DNA of 64,000 nucleotides. It comes from Aquilaria yunnanensis. Taxonomy: Eukaryota > Streptophyta > Magnoliopsida > Malvales > Thymelaeaceae. Positions within the stretch are counted from its first letter, which is position 1. Each line of letters begins with the position of its first letter. Of this stretch, positions 43,747-57,299 are shown one piece after another. A model generated the notes under the pieces. That model ran no database searches. It was given only the letters and a program-made list of their open reading frames with translations, and was not told the origin of the DNA. Position numbers and translations under genes: made by a program. The stretch spans positions 44,686,492 through 44,750,491 of the forward strand of contig CM077600.1 of NCBI GenBank assembly GCA_039654915.1. The letters run 5' to 3'.

Positions 43747-44029
43747 GTGACATTTAACTAGAACTGTAAGTTTAACATTTAAAGCTTAAAGTTTATGTAA
43801 TTGAGCCTAGTAATTCAGAAAAGTGAAGCCCTTACACAGAAAAGTCTTTTTGCATCCCTCCACACTTTTGTATGAAGACGAACATCTTTCTTCGTTGTTC
43901 TTTGTTATTCTGCAAAAACACTAATTTTCCAATACAAATATTTTGGAAAGGCTGTTGGAAAACATCAATTGATACAAAAAAGATCCTGGAAAGTTCCATG
44001 AAGATCCTCAAACATACCAATGAGTACCT

Positions 44030-44285
44030 AAAATGTCCCTCCAAGGTACCAATTGGTACTTGGTACCTTAAGGGCATACATGGTACCAATTAGTACCTTT
44101 AAGGCCCCTCAGGCACTAACTGGTACCTTGAGAGCTTACCAGGTACCAGCAAGTATCTCTGAAGGCCTACCATGTACTAGTTGGTACCTCTAAGTTTGTA
44201 TCTTAAGAGCCTAGTAGGAACCAGCTTACACCTCTGATCTTGAGGGCCTATAAGGCACTAGTTGGTATCTTGAAGGTCTTTCATT
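44030..44285. repeat. Degenerate minisatellite with GGTACC words
   Basis: Roughly 40-bp units built from 'ggtaccaattggtacctt' and 'gagggcct' phrases repeat about six times with much variation. It is in an AT-rich non-genic stretch. Confidence 0.65.
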
Positions 44286-46528
44286 TTTTCCATTTTTTTT
44301 ATAATTTTAGGTAAAATATATTATAAGTATGTGTACAATATAGTTTATTAATTGTATCACAAACATTTACAATATTTGAAAGAAAGCTTGCATTTTTTAT
44401 TATTTTCCTTACTTTAAAAATTACGATTTTATTATGCATAGTGGAATATTATTATGAGAAAAAATCTTAATTAATTATGATTTTAATTATGGTTTTAACA
44501 TTTACATAGTGGAATACTTTAAAAATTATAGTTTTAATTAATGGTAGCTGCAAATGAGATGGATGAGGAGGAGGGCTGACTCATTTTTAACTCAGCTTAA
44601 TTAAATGCACCAGTAGCTCTCCAACTTGGTTAACTTATATATGTTAATCCCTCATTGCAAGTTAGTACATTTAAGTCCTCAAAAATTAAGAAATTATATT
44701 AGTTGGTTGGAGCCAACTCATGGTGTTGGAGGAAAAATTAACATTGATTGACAGCTTCTCTTTTCTCCATATTTAGGCCATTGTAGTTGATTTTAGATTG
44801 ATTTAATTACATGCTATTTCTTTCACTATTAACTAATCTCTTTATAAAAAATTGATTATAAAACTAGCTTGTGCTATTCTTCATGGAGACTTTTATAAAT
44901 AATTAAAAGTGTGTATTTTTATTTAGTATAATTTTTCCAAAAAAAACTACACAACTTAAATGATTTTGGGCTTCCTAAATTAGAGTTCAATTAGTACACA
45001 ACTTAAATGATACATTAATAAAAGTAACAACGACTTAAATAAATCATTATTAAATCTCCCTATAATATTACATTAATAACTGAAATGAACATCCATAAAA
45101 ATATTGATATTGAACATCCAAATGTTTTAGGTCTCCCAACAATAAAAAGTGGAGCACTTAACCCCTTTGACCTTATGTCTGTTAATTGGGGTTAATTGTG
45201 TTTGTGGCCCCTAACCACTCATTCTGCCATAAGTACTTCACAAGCTACCTCCTTTCAATAAATAACCCTTGTGGTAACATACATAGTATCTCACTACAAC
45301 ATACAAAGAACAAGTACATCATCATCAATCTCACATTCCAATGGCACCATTTGGAGGACTTGGTACATTAGAAGCATGTGTGTCTGTTGCATTTTCTCTA
45401 ACACACCACCTACTTGTTGATACCATTAATGAGAAAACATTTAGCACCAACCACCAAGCCTCACTCATTGACTAGTTTCTTCAACTTTAGCACTAATCGG
45501 TTTCAATCATTATCAATATAGTCTCTTTCACCTTCTCCATTTATATCTATAAGCTCAACCTCCCTTGCACCCTTGAACTAGAATGCACTTCATCAACTCC
45601 TCTTGCCTTACCGCTATATACTTTCACTTCAATGCAGCTAGGTGGTCCAGATACTTCCCATGCACTTCTATCAACATTATCCTCCTCCTCCATAGGAGCA
45701 TTCATCTCCAATGACATATTCAATGCTTCCATCATTGCATTAACAACAATGTGATTCCACATTACCAAATTATGTTACCAAAAAAAATTCAAAAATGATA
45801 AACGTAATGCCTTTCGTAAACAATGCCACAGCATATCCTTTTTCTGGAACATTAAATTGCTTTACCAAAATAGTGTAGAATCTGTATTGCTTTTGTTAGC
45901 CTGTGTGGTGTTTATAGTTCAACTTCTACGCTTTTTTGTTCTACACTTTTGTCAATAACTTTATTGCTTTTTTGGATGCATTCTTCACTTTTTTTTTTTT
46001 GTTGTTCATCCATTTACCACAAACACTTTTCCTACATGCATCTTATTTTAAAACCCTATCTCACAAAAGTGATTTAGTACAAACAAAAAGCATTTTCAAT
46101 ATGATTGAAAAGAGGTCATTTGTGAGAAAAACATTATTTGCCCCCAAATTAGAGATGAACAATGTTTGAAACATGTTTTTTTTTTCAACCCTAAAATTTT
46201 AAACAGTTATAAACCAACCATCAAATTACTGACCTCTATAATTCTTTCTTCGCTCTTGCTTTTGAATATCTTCTTGCAATCACAACCACATCTCATAACT
46301 CAACTCCAAACCATCTTCTTCACATCCACATGAACCAAACATTTACCATGCTTCTCAATTTGTTTCTAAGTAAACATAGAATGTTTCTCAATTGATTGAC
46401 TTACTTGCACATAAATAAAGTTCTGTGACTCATCCGATGCTTCTTTGTCAATTAAACACTAAACGCGTCATATGCCCATTTTTGGTGCCCAGAACCGTAA
46501 CTTACGGCACTTTGCCGAGTACGGTAGT
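44286..46528. other. AT-rich DNA without recognised genes
   Basis: Several short open frames on both strands have no family resemblance, splice context or codon-use support. The right edge (46480-46529) carries 'ccgtaacttacgg' matching 42833-42848 in inverse (see findings). Confidence 0.4.
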
Positions 46529-46971
46529 GTAGAATTTTTCTATATTGGCGGCTAGGCGGCTTAGGCTGGCTAGGTATATTATAGGATGAGAAAACGCGTC
46601 ACCACCGGCTCTTACTAACTCTATGCATTTTCATATTTCGTGATTACTCAACCCTAACAGTAATCCTTTGCACGGGACATACCAACTGCCTCCTCCTCCT
46701 TGGTTTAATTACGGCATTGACTTTGTTTTGATATATTCACATCACATGTAACTTAATATATTGAACCGATTAGTTCAGGTTACGTTTTTTTATCATTAAA
46801 TTCAAGCCAGGCTTAACATTAATATATATATGTATCTATATCTAGCTAAGCTAGCTTGTTCGGGTGAGCTCCAGCTTCACTTCTGCTCCTCAATAGACTT
46901 CCTTATAATACAAATATTTTTGTGTAATATCATAAATAAACGTACAACCAAACATTCATACAGATATAGTA

Positions 46972-47194
46972 TCCACTCCATTTTACAAACGATAACCCTT
47001 TAATTACTTTTTTTATTAAAGTTTAATTTAAATTTATATTATATAATTTTTTAAAAATTATATTTATAGATTAGAGCCTTTAACGTACCATTTTCATATA
47101 AAAAGTTTATATTTTTATGAAAAATTTTAAAAAAAAAATTATAAATTAATTACCGTAAATGATAAAGGGGATAAATTTTGCGAAACGGAGAGAG
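46972..47194. mobile_element. Stowaway-like MITE
   Basis: Terminal inverted repeats TCCACTCCATTTTACAAA and TTTGCGAAACGGAGAGAG (inverse of CTCTCTCCGTTTCGCAAA) are flanked by TA at 46970-46971 and 47195-47196. It is AT-rich and non-coding. Confidence 0.6.
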
Positions 47195-47196
47195 TA

Positions 47197-48488
47197 ATAT
47201 GTTATGTAACTAATTTTTTAACCATAATATCAACTATATATGAAATTTAATATATACTAATACCTCTTAGGACTCTATTCTATGATAGAACTAATCTTAA
47301 TTATTTGCAAGCCATGCAATTATAAACTTCCCATATAGCAATATCAGTATAAAGAGTACTTCTCTCCTCAGTTTGTTACAGAAGAAAAACTTGCATACGT
47401 GCCAATCATTTCAACTATTACATCTGAAAATTTATTTAAAAAAAACAACTGTATTCACCTAATGTAATATATATATGTGTGTATGAGTTTCTTCCTTCCC
47501 AATATAAAAAGTACAATATGATCTTCATCTATATAAACAAAATAATGACTTCATGTTAATTTATGGAACCAGTAGGCAATAGAAAAAAAAATATACCGAT
47601 CAGGCACAATAATTTTCGTAATAATTTCATCTGGTACATGGATGCATAAATATTTTCGTCTATAAAGTAAGACATTTACCTATTAAAAATAATAATACGT
47701 AATCTCTTAAATTAATTACAGCATATTAGAAATAGTGGGAAGAATTTTCAAATTCTTGTAGCATTGGATATATGGCCTAAAAATTGTAGTAGTTTTATAA
47801 CATGATCCTTTGGATAGCCCAAGGAAAACATAATTCCACCGCCTGCTTTTGAGACGACGAGACCAAATTGAACTCTTCTCTCCATAATTGCCGGGTCACG
47901 GGGCGGACAAATTAATCTAGTTTAAGAAGACCATTGTATGCACTGTGCTTAATCTCAGACAAATTAATTACCTGCGGCTAGCAAGCTCCTGCATCTGACT
48001 TTTGGGACCTCCTATCCTATCTAAATCTTCATTGCCATTTATGATATTGTCCACTGTCTAATGTTTCCCCAGTATACAACCTGGAGATCAATTTCTAATA
48101 TTTCTACTTAATTGATTTCAGCCTTTAATTACCTAAGCTTCAAATCTAAGCAATTAATTAATTATACTAACCCCACTACGCCACACCTTAATTTTTCCAT
48201 AGTATGACCACATCATACCCAGTTTTTTCAAATTGGCTCAATTATAAAGTACTTATAATTTCATTTAGAATTTAAAGATAAATACACTTTGTGGTCATCC
48301 TTAAAATTGGTCAATTTTTCTTGTAAGGACTAAGGTCTAGAAAAATATTTATTTTTACCCCTTTTATAAAAATTTGGGCGCGTGCCCCTGTTAATACATA
48401 TGCTTAGAGAATAAGTCTAGTACTAATTATTGATTAATTAGCCCAAAATTAGGTAGCCAGCATTACTCGTAAACTTTACTGGCTGATC
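47197..48488 (+). other. Intergenic and promoter region of the peroxidase
   Basis: AT-rich, no gene. The proximal part leads to the TATA box at 48489. Confidence 0.4.
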
Positions 48489-48496
48489 TATAAAAG
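48489..48496 (+). promoter_or_regulatory. TATA box of the peroxidase gene
   Basis: TATAAAAG within GATCTATAAAAGGGC, 105 nt before the ATG. The predicted start near 48520 gives a leader of about 70 nt. Confidence 0.7.
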
Positions 48497-48557
48497 GGCT
48501 GACCAGCCTGCAGCCTTCAAAACCATAATCATAATCCGATCGAGCAGCAGCAGCTAG

Positions 48558-50190
<1,633 letters not shown>

Positions 50191-50486
50191 CTGATGATCA
50201 ACCTCAATATGAAATTTACGAGATGGTTTGGTGTGGGGGATTCAATTATGAAATATAAATGATGTTTTAAAACAAGTGTTTGCTAATGTTAAGAAACGTT
50301 AAATGTCCATTGATTGTTATTGAAAATGTATTATCATGTTACTTAACATTGAATACTTTCTTTCAATCCAAATTACCCTTCTTAACACTTATGATATCCA
50401 AAGTATACTTGGTAGAATTCCTAAAGTTCTTGGAGGCACTGTATGTGAAATTACAAAGTTAGTGGTCATAAAATTGTATGTCCAAG

Positions 50487-51087
50487 CAGGGGCATAGCCA
50501 GAAATTTCACTTGGGGGGGGGGGGGGGAGCGTAATGTGAAATGGGTTATTAGCATGTATAAATTTATAATCACTAATAAAAAATACTAAATAATATTATA
50601 TATAGACATATAAAATTTGAAAGTATATATAGAGTAAAAATAGTTATTTGAATTTTCTATTAATTATAAAAAAATACTATACAAATTAAATTTATTTTAT
50701 AGCACTTACCGGATAGTCCAAATTATGATCTAAAAAGTTGTTATTAGACAAATACTTTGAGTTAACAAATTTTATGCAATGAAACATTTTTTATAAATTT
50801 AGGACTAAAACAAAATGTTTTTAATATGCTTGGAACCAAAATAGAATGTTTAATAGGATAGGGACTAAAAGGAAATAATAATTAAAGAGTAAGGACTATC
50901 GCGTAATTTATTCAATAAGAAAATGACTGAGACCTTAAATGGATAAAATATACTAGAGCCCCTTATTAATTATAAAACTTACAGATAGGTACCTAACTTT
51001 AATTTTTCTACAATTGTATCACATATCCAAGTACCCAATAAATTTTTTTAAAATTTTAGGGGGGGCGGCTGCCCCCTCCCGCCCCTG
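50487..51087. mobile_element. Non-autonomous hAT-type element (CAGGGGC ends)
   Basis: Begins CAGGGGCATAGCC and ends CCCGCCCCTG. Flanked by a perfect 8-bp duplication TGTCCAAG (50479-50486 and 51088-51095). Has a G run of about 15 near the left end. 601 bp, AT-rich core, non-coding. It lies 0.3 kb after the peroxidase stop. Confidence 0.88.
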
Positions 51088-51095
51088 TGTCCAAG

Positions 51096-51765
51096 GAAGA
51101 CTCTCTTATAATTTAGTTCAAAGAATCTACCTCCCTCTCTCCATGAATCTAGCCTCTTATAAGCTCTTAGAATATGGTGGTAATTAATGAGGGAAACTCC
51201 TCCATTTACATGATCACCCCATGATCAAGGGGGTTTCTTGTTCATCGTGTTCCCTCTTAATTAATGACCAACTCATTAATCTTCTAGCCCATGAGCCATG
51301 CTTTAATGAGCTCCTCCAAGCTTAACCCACAAAAGAAAACTCCAATGTGCCTTTTGACTGGTGGGCCAGAACCTAATAATAGGGTATTATATTTGTTTGG
51401 AAATAGTTTCATCATTTAATGTTAGATATTGCAAAAGTTATTAAATAGTAGCTAGCATCTAAAGCTTTTATAGCTAGAGGTTTGGAAAAGCTATTACAAT
51501 CATTAATAACTTATTTTAACCTCTAACGTCAATTTTAGACGCTTTTCCTAAATGGATGCTAAGTTAATAATTTAACTTAATTCTCAATCTTTTTAATTAC
51601 CTCCCAACTTCGTGCATTGTGCTTCAATTTTTTTTCTTCCTTTTTCGAGCTTTTCCCCCCTTCTCTCCTATTTTTTTTTCCCTCCAGCTCTCGCATGCTA
51701 TTTTTAATCTCCTCCCACTTTAGTCAATTTGAAAGGATGAAAGAGAGCTCCAAAGTGCAAGAAAA
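51096..51765. other. Intergenic DNA, nothing recognised
   Basis: Short frames only. Confidence 0.4.
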
Positions 51766-51773
51766 GTTCAAGG

Positions 51774-52451
51774 CAGTGGCGTGGACAATAAGGGGGAGGA
51801 GTGCTACAGCAACCCCAAACTTTTTAAGAAAAAATGTTACAATGTCATATTTATAAAAGGAAAAATATTAAGATAAGATACCAAGAAGACATACAAATTT
51901 CATAAAGCCCATGTGGACATGTAAACAAAATTTATTAAAAATTATAAAAATACCAATTATCATAAAAATTGTAAAAAAGTTGATGTTAGGAACTTGTCTA
52001 TTTTTAAAGATTGTCATTGATTGGCGAATTCTATCAAATTTTAGCAATTACTGGAAGGTTAAGATATTATTTTTTTTGTTGATAGATTGATCATCTGGTC
52101 TTCCTTGACTATTACAATTGAACGTGCTTTCTCGGTTATGAGATTTTGAAAACTAAATTGCATAATAGAATAAATGACAACTTTCTATATGTTAATTTGG
52201 TTTTATATATTGAGAAAGATATTACAGAAAAATTTAGTTTAGATTCGATATTTGACGATTTCAAAGATCTAAAAGAACATTATTTTAAATTATGAGCTTC
52301 ATAAACTTGTTATTCTATTTTTTTTAACTATATTTTTATTTTATTATATAATATTATTGGATATAATCTATTATTTGGTATAATATTTCTATTTGTTTAG
52401 ACTTTGAAGATATCTCACATCATTAACTCTAAAATTCTGGCAACACCACTA
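51774..52451 (+). mobile_element. Deleted hAT element with transposase remnant
   Basis: Begins CAGTGGCGTGG and ends CAACACCACTA. Flanked by an 8-bp duplication with one change: GTTCAAGG (51766-51773) and ATTCAAGG (52452-52459). It is 678 bp and contains the last part of a transposase gene, so it is an internal-deletion derivative of an autonomous element. Confidence 0.8.
52105..52295 (+). pseudogene. C-terminal fragment of a hAT transposase
   Basis: TITIERAFSVMRF, then after an in-frame stop and a one-base shift INDNFLYVNLVLYIEKDI and SLDSIFDDFKDLKEHYFKL. The ERAFS step and the following segment match the hAT dimerisation region of TTF-type zinc-finger transposases. It is broken and inactive. 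Confidence 0.75.
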
Positions 52452-52796
52452 ATTCAAGGCTTATTAGGTAATATTTGATTCTCTATATCATACATTATTC
52501 TCTGTATTATCATCCATAATACATGCTAATATTGAATTAATTAACAAGGGAGAGATCATAAAAAGATAGATAAAGGCAGGTCCTTACTTTCCTTCTTCTT
52601 TCTGTTCTTTGTCATTGCTATTGATGCCGAGGAAAATAGCCAAAATGGGCTTTGATTCTGACCCAAAAGCAGAATTTGATCTCAAATTAAAACGAACCTC
52701 ATTTTCCTCCAATTTCACTTCTTGGTACTTCGAATAATTGTACTATTCGGCTCCGGCAAATTAAGAACAAGCCCCCTATATCATTACTAGAAAAAC

Positions 52797-54115
52797 GTCA
52801 TTTAGCGACGGTTTAATTAGTGACGGCTAAAAACCGTCGCTAAGTAAATAGTCGTTAACAGTCCGTTGAGATTTTAGCGACGGCTGTCAATCACCAAATT
52901 TTAGTGACGGCTTACCGTCACTAATTTCGTGATAGTTAGCCGTCGCTAAAGTTAGTGACTGCTTACCGTTGCTAAAGTTAGTGACGGCTTACTGTTGCTA
53001 ATTTAGTGACAGTGAGCCGTCGCTAAAGTTAGTGACGGCTTACCGTCGCTAATTTAATGACGATTAACCGTCGCGAAAGTTAGTGACGGCTTACGTTCGC
53101 TAATTTAGTGACGGTTAGCCGTCGCTAAGCTTAACAAAATCCAAAAAAATAGTAATAGTTCTTATGTGTTAGTCATTTTTTATGGTAAATTGTCATCTCT
53201 TTTAACATAAATATATATTTTTTAATATATGTCATGTCGTGGAGATGTTTACCTTAAGGACGGTAAATAGTCGCTAACAGTCCGGTGAGATTTTAGCAAC
53301 GGCTGTCAGTCGCTAAAGTTAGTGACGGTGAGCCGTCGCTAAAGTTAGTAACGGTTTACCGTCGCTAATTTAGTGACGATTAACCGTCGCTAAAGTTAGT
53401 GATGGCTTACCTTCGCTAATTTAATGACGGCTAGCCGTCGCCAAGCTTAACGAAATCCAAAAAAATAGTAATAGTTCTTATGTGTTAGTCATTTTTTATG
53501 GTAAATTGTCATCTCTTTTAACATAAATAATATTTTTTGAATAAATGTAATGTCGTGGAGATCTTTACCTTAAAGACGGTAAATAGTCGCTAACAATCCA
53601 GTGAAATTTTAGCAACTGGTGTTAGTCGCTAAATTTTAGTGGCGGTTAACCGTCGCTAAATTTAGTGACGGCTTATCGTCGCTAACTTAGTGATGGCTTA
53701 CCGTCGCTAAAGTTAATGACGACTTACCGTCGCTAATTTAGTGACTGTTAGTTGTCGCTAAAGTTAGTGACGGTTAGTTGTCGTTAAGCTTAACAAAATC
53801 CCAAAAATAAGTAATAGTTCTCATGTGTTAGTCAGTTTTTATGGTAAATTGTCATCTCTTTTAACATAAGTAATTTTTTTTTGAATATATGTAATGTCGT
53901 GAAGATGTTTACCTTAAAGTCGACTAAAAGTTTAGTGGGGATGATGAGTTGCTAAATTTTAGTGACGGCTTGCTGTCGCTAATTTAACTTAGTGACGGTT
54001 TACTGTCGCTAATTTAGTGACGGTTTACTATCGCTAATTTAGTGACGGTTAGCCGTCGCTACATTTAGTGACGTGTTACCTTTGCTAAATTTAGTAACAT
54101 CTTGCCCTCACTAAC
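52797..54115. repeat. Left subterminal repeat array of the CACTA-like element
   Basis: Dozens of TAGTGACGG / CCGTCGCTAA words occur in both orientations. In addition a unit of about 320-340 bp, marked by 'aatagtaatagttctta' or its variant followed by a 'gtgttagtcatttttta' phrase, occurs three times (about 53137, 53452 and 53797). Confidence 0.8.
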
Positions 54116-54494
54116 TCTATTAATCAAATTATGATATGTGTAATTCGCATTAATTTGTACATATTTATACATACACACATAGATATATAAAATATATAAA
54201 ATATTTCTTTATATATATGTATTTGTATGTATATATGTGTGTATGTATATATATAAAGATGTACAAATTAATGCAAGCCATTCATAGTATAATTTGATTT
54301 ATACAAATTAAAGTATTTATGGTGCAAGAGATTATTATATAGGTTTAGAGTAACTTATGTTGGTAAAGTTTATTAATTATTTTTTTAAAAATTAATACAT
54401 TAACCTTTTTTTTTTAATTTTCTGGCAGGTTTAGGGAAGGCTAGCCGTCGCTATCTTTAGTTCCAGCCTGCGACGGTCTGCCTTCACAAACCTG

Positions 54495-54937
54495 ATTAAA
54501 AACTCAAACGGTGCCAAGATCCAATCCTACTCCCAGCAGCTCCGAGCCCCCAAGCGCCGCCACCCTCCACACAACCACTCCCTCGACGACATCCCCAAGC
54601 CCATCCCCAACGACATTGACAACGACTCCGACGACGACTTCGACTTCTTCCAGTCCTACTCCTCCTTCGCCCCTGATGACTTCTCCATCTCCCAGTCCAT
54701 CCCTGAGTTCATCGGCTCCGGCGGCTGCTCCGGTGTCTTCCGCCTCCCCAAGCGCGGTGTCATCCACCCCATTCGCCCCCCTGTCTCGAGCTTCGTCCCC
54801 GCCCTCTCTGCGAGACCCAGGTCGGCAAGTTCATCCGCACCATCGACTGCACTAACTCCCAGCTCTGGGCCAGCCAGGAGAACAGCGTTCGCTTCTGGCG
54901 CTTCCAAGATGCCTACGAGCCTGGCCTTGGCAGCAAG
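54495..54937 (+). pseudogene. Captured fragment of a type II inositol polyphosphate 5-phosphatase (FRA3-like)
   Basis: In one frame SYSQQLRAPKRRH, HSLDDIPKPIPND, SDDDFDFFQ and [12 protein letters not shown]; after a frame change near 54809, [37 protein letters not shown]. These are the N-terminal and first WD40 parts of the plant 5-phosphatases with WD repeats, of which FRA3 is the known member. The fragment ends at a donor, AAG|GTCAGT, so it was captured as genomic DNA with intron. The frameshift and loss of the catalytic domain make it non-functional. It is far GC-richer than its surroundings. Confidence 0.75.
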
Positions 54938-55907
54938 GTCAGTCACTTTCTCTTCCTCTCCTCTGCACAAGGTAACCCATTTAATCCCTACTCCGATTAG
55001 TTCAACTACCTAGTTGAAAATTTCTTGGATGTTGTTGGATTGTTTGAAAAATTCTTTTCAGTACTTAATTCTGGTTGTGATTTCGGGTTGTTCAATAAAT
55101 CCAAGTTCAGGGCTCTGCCAGCCCTGCCGTAGTTCTCGTTTTAGAAAAGGGACCTTGTGCCTTTTGTTTTACTTGTGCTTGCATAACACTCTAACCGCTA
55201 GCACATGAATGAATGCAAATGCATAGTTCTTAAGGAATCCAAGTTTGTTTTTTTTTTTAAATTTTTCGCCTTCTAGAAGTATAAAAATGAAAGATTAGAT
55301 GATTTCAGCACAATATTAGCTTCACCATTTTTATTATATCCCAGCATGAGGATTTCTTAAAAAATGCAACAAACTTGAAAAACAAGCTAATTTTCTATTT
55401 GATAGTGTTTTGGATGTAAGTGAATTTGCATCATAGTTTCCTGCCAATGGTCCATGAGGTCCAATATGATGATGACCATGATTTTTAACAAACTAGTTGT
55501 CACTTTGTCTTGTTTGAACAGTTGATTGTACATATTAAGCATGCAAAATGAAGTAGACAGTAGCAAGGCTGTTCCTTTGTCATCCTCAATTTTCCTGAGA
55601 ACAAGGTGAAAGATATAGTGAGGTTGATACCTTGTTCATTCACAAGAGAGCTACATTATGAGGGAAATTCTACCTAAACACTTGCTAGTCAGTTCCTTCT
55701 GCATGAATTTCTAATATTAATATGGCTCTTACTGGTTAATTGGCATTAGCATGTCATGTTGTTAACATGATTCTACTAAATGGTTAATGGTGTCAGGTTA
55801 ACATAAAAAAAAAGTAAAATTCCCCTGTTTGGCTGTTGTTGGCATGTTTCTGTAGAGAGCCATCTTTCTTATGGTATTTAATATTTTTTCTTGCTGCTTT
55901 GTTTAAG

Positions 55908-56603
55908 GTTGAAATGAAGCGGTTTACTAGTGTGGATACATCAGTTCTTAAACAACACTATGAGAAGAAGGTTCATGAGTTGGAGTTAGAAAAGAGGGTT
56001 TTGCAGGTCAATCTTCTTCGCAATATTTTGTTTAGATTACAGTTAAGGATTGAAGTAATGAACTGGCTCTGTTTTGATTTGAAGCATTTGACTTTCTCAT
56101 GACAAAAAGAAATTGAAGATCTTAGACAAAATCTTGCAAACCTTTCATCTATATCAGATGATGGAGCACAAAAGTTAAAAGAAGAGTACCTTCAAAAGTT
56201 GAATGTCCTTAAGGCACAAGTGAGTTGTGAATTCTGTTGAGCTTCAATGAACTAGGTTCATTGGGTTTTCAAATCTTAATTAATGTTTTGCAATTCACTG
56301 TGTAAGTTTCAGAACTGAAAAAGAAGCAAGATGCGCAAGCTCAACTTTTGCGACAAAAACAAAAAAGTGATGAGGCAGCAGAACGGTTGCAGGGTGAGAT
56401 TCAAAGAATTAAATCACAGAAGGTGCAATTTCATCCCTGGTTTATTCTTCTGAGAAGCGAGATTGTTCATGTAATGTAGGAGATCTTCATATGATGTCTG
56501 TGAGCTGACAACTTAGGAATCTATTTATCAGGTTCAACTCCAGCAGAAGATTAAGCAAGAATCAGAGCAATTTTAGCTATGGAAGACATCAAGAGAAAAA
56601 GAG
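55908..56603 (+). pseudogene. Captured fragment of a kinesin-4 gene (KIN-4/FRA1-like coiled coil)
   Basis: Exon-like pieces at 55908-56006 (VEMKRFTSVDTSVLKQHYEKK), about 56109-56219 (EIEDLRQNLANLSS, KLKEEYLQKLNVLKAQ), about 56306-56422 (ELKKKQDAQAQLLRQKQKSDE) and about 56532-56603 (VQLQQKIKQESEQF) are separated by introns with GT-AG edges. Order and wording are those of the kinesin-4 stalk. A TAG in the last piece replaces the Arg codon, so it is dead. A further remnant may lie at 57241 (acceptor CAG before TTGAAGAC). Motor domain and tail are absent. Confidence 0.8.
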
Positions 56604-56864
56604 GTTCTTCAAGTGGTGTCAACTATTGGTTTTAAATATTAATCATGTTCCAGTGTCAATGTATTCTTAGCAAAAGTTGCGTTTGTATAGGTTTGCTTTG
56701 GGGTAATAAGTTTTTCTAAGTTACAATATCAACAACTATCAAGACATCCTTGATGGACATTTACTTGGAGTGGTCAGAATTCCAATCTTGGTTATCACCA
56801 AGAGTTCTTTGACTTGTTATTTTCAAGGCTTCTAGTTAAGAAAAGTAATTTTTTACTACATATA

Positions 56865-57078
56865 GATTTTTCCCTTTTCCAAAATAAGTGTTCTTGGTCC
56901 TTATGTAGACATCTTCCAAATGTATGCTTCCCATTATGCAAAGCCCATGAATGCTTATCCTTGTAATTATGCTATTTACTAAAAGGTAATTTGGAAAAAC
57001 ATAAATAATATGCTTGTGACACAACATCCATAATTTTTACAGAAAAGGCAAAAGGAATATATTATGGGTTGGAGGGAG
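56865..57078. mobile_element. Stowaway-type MITE inside the CACTA-like element
   Basis: Right end GGTTGGAGGGAG followed by TA; the left end is less clear. The inner 'gtaattatgctatttacta' matches the MITE in the Nudix intron. It is nested within the captured-gene region. Confidence 0.5.
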
Positions 57079-57299
57079 TATTAGTAAATTATTATTATTA
57101 TTATTATTAGTGTTATTTTGCACAAGTTATTCTTTTAAAATCTAGAAATTACTTAGGCAAATTCCAGAGGTATATTCTGTTGTGCTAGTACTACATATAG
57201 CATTTACATCCCTAACTCTAATTTGTTTCTTTTCTTTCCAGTTGAAGACTACAAGAGATGCAGTGCAATAGGTGCTATGTCAACTGCAAGTGTGTCCTG

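Noticed and set aside
45547..45768. 73-codon minus-strand frame
   Set aside because: No family resemblance, splice context or neighbour support; chance frame in intergenic DNA.
54504..54767. Gly/Val/Asp-rich minus-strand frame
   Set aside because: Antisense shadow of the FRA3-like fragment, with no ATG-based or family support.
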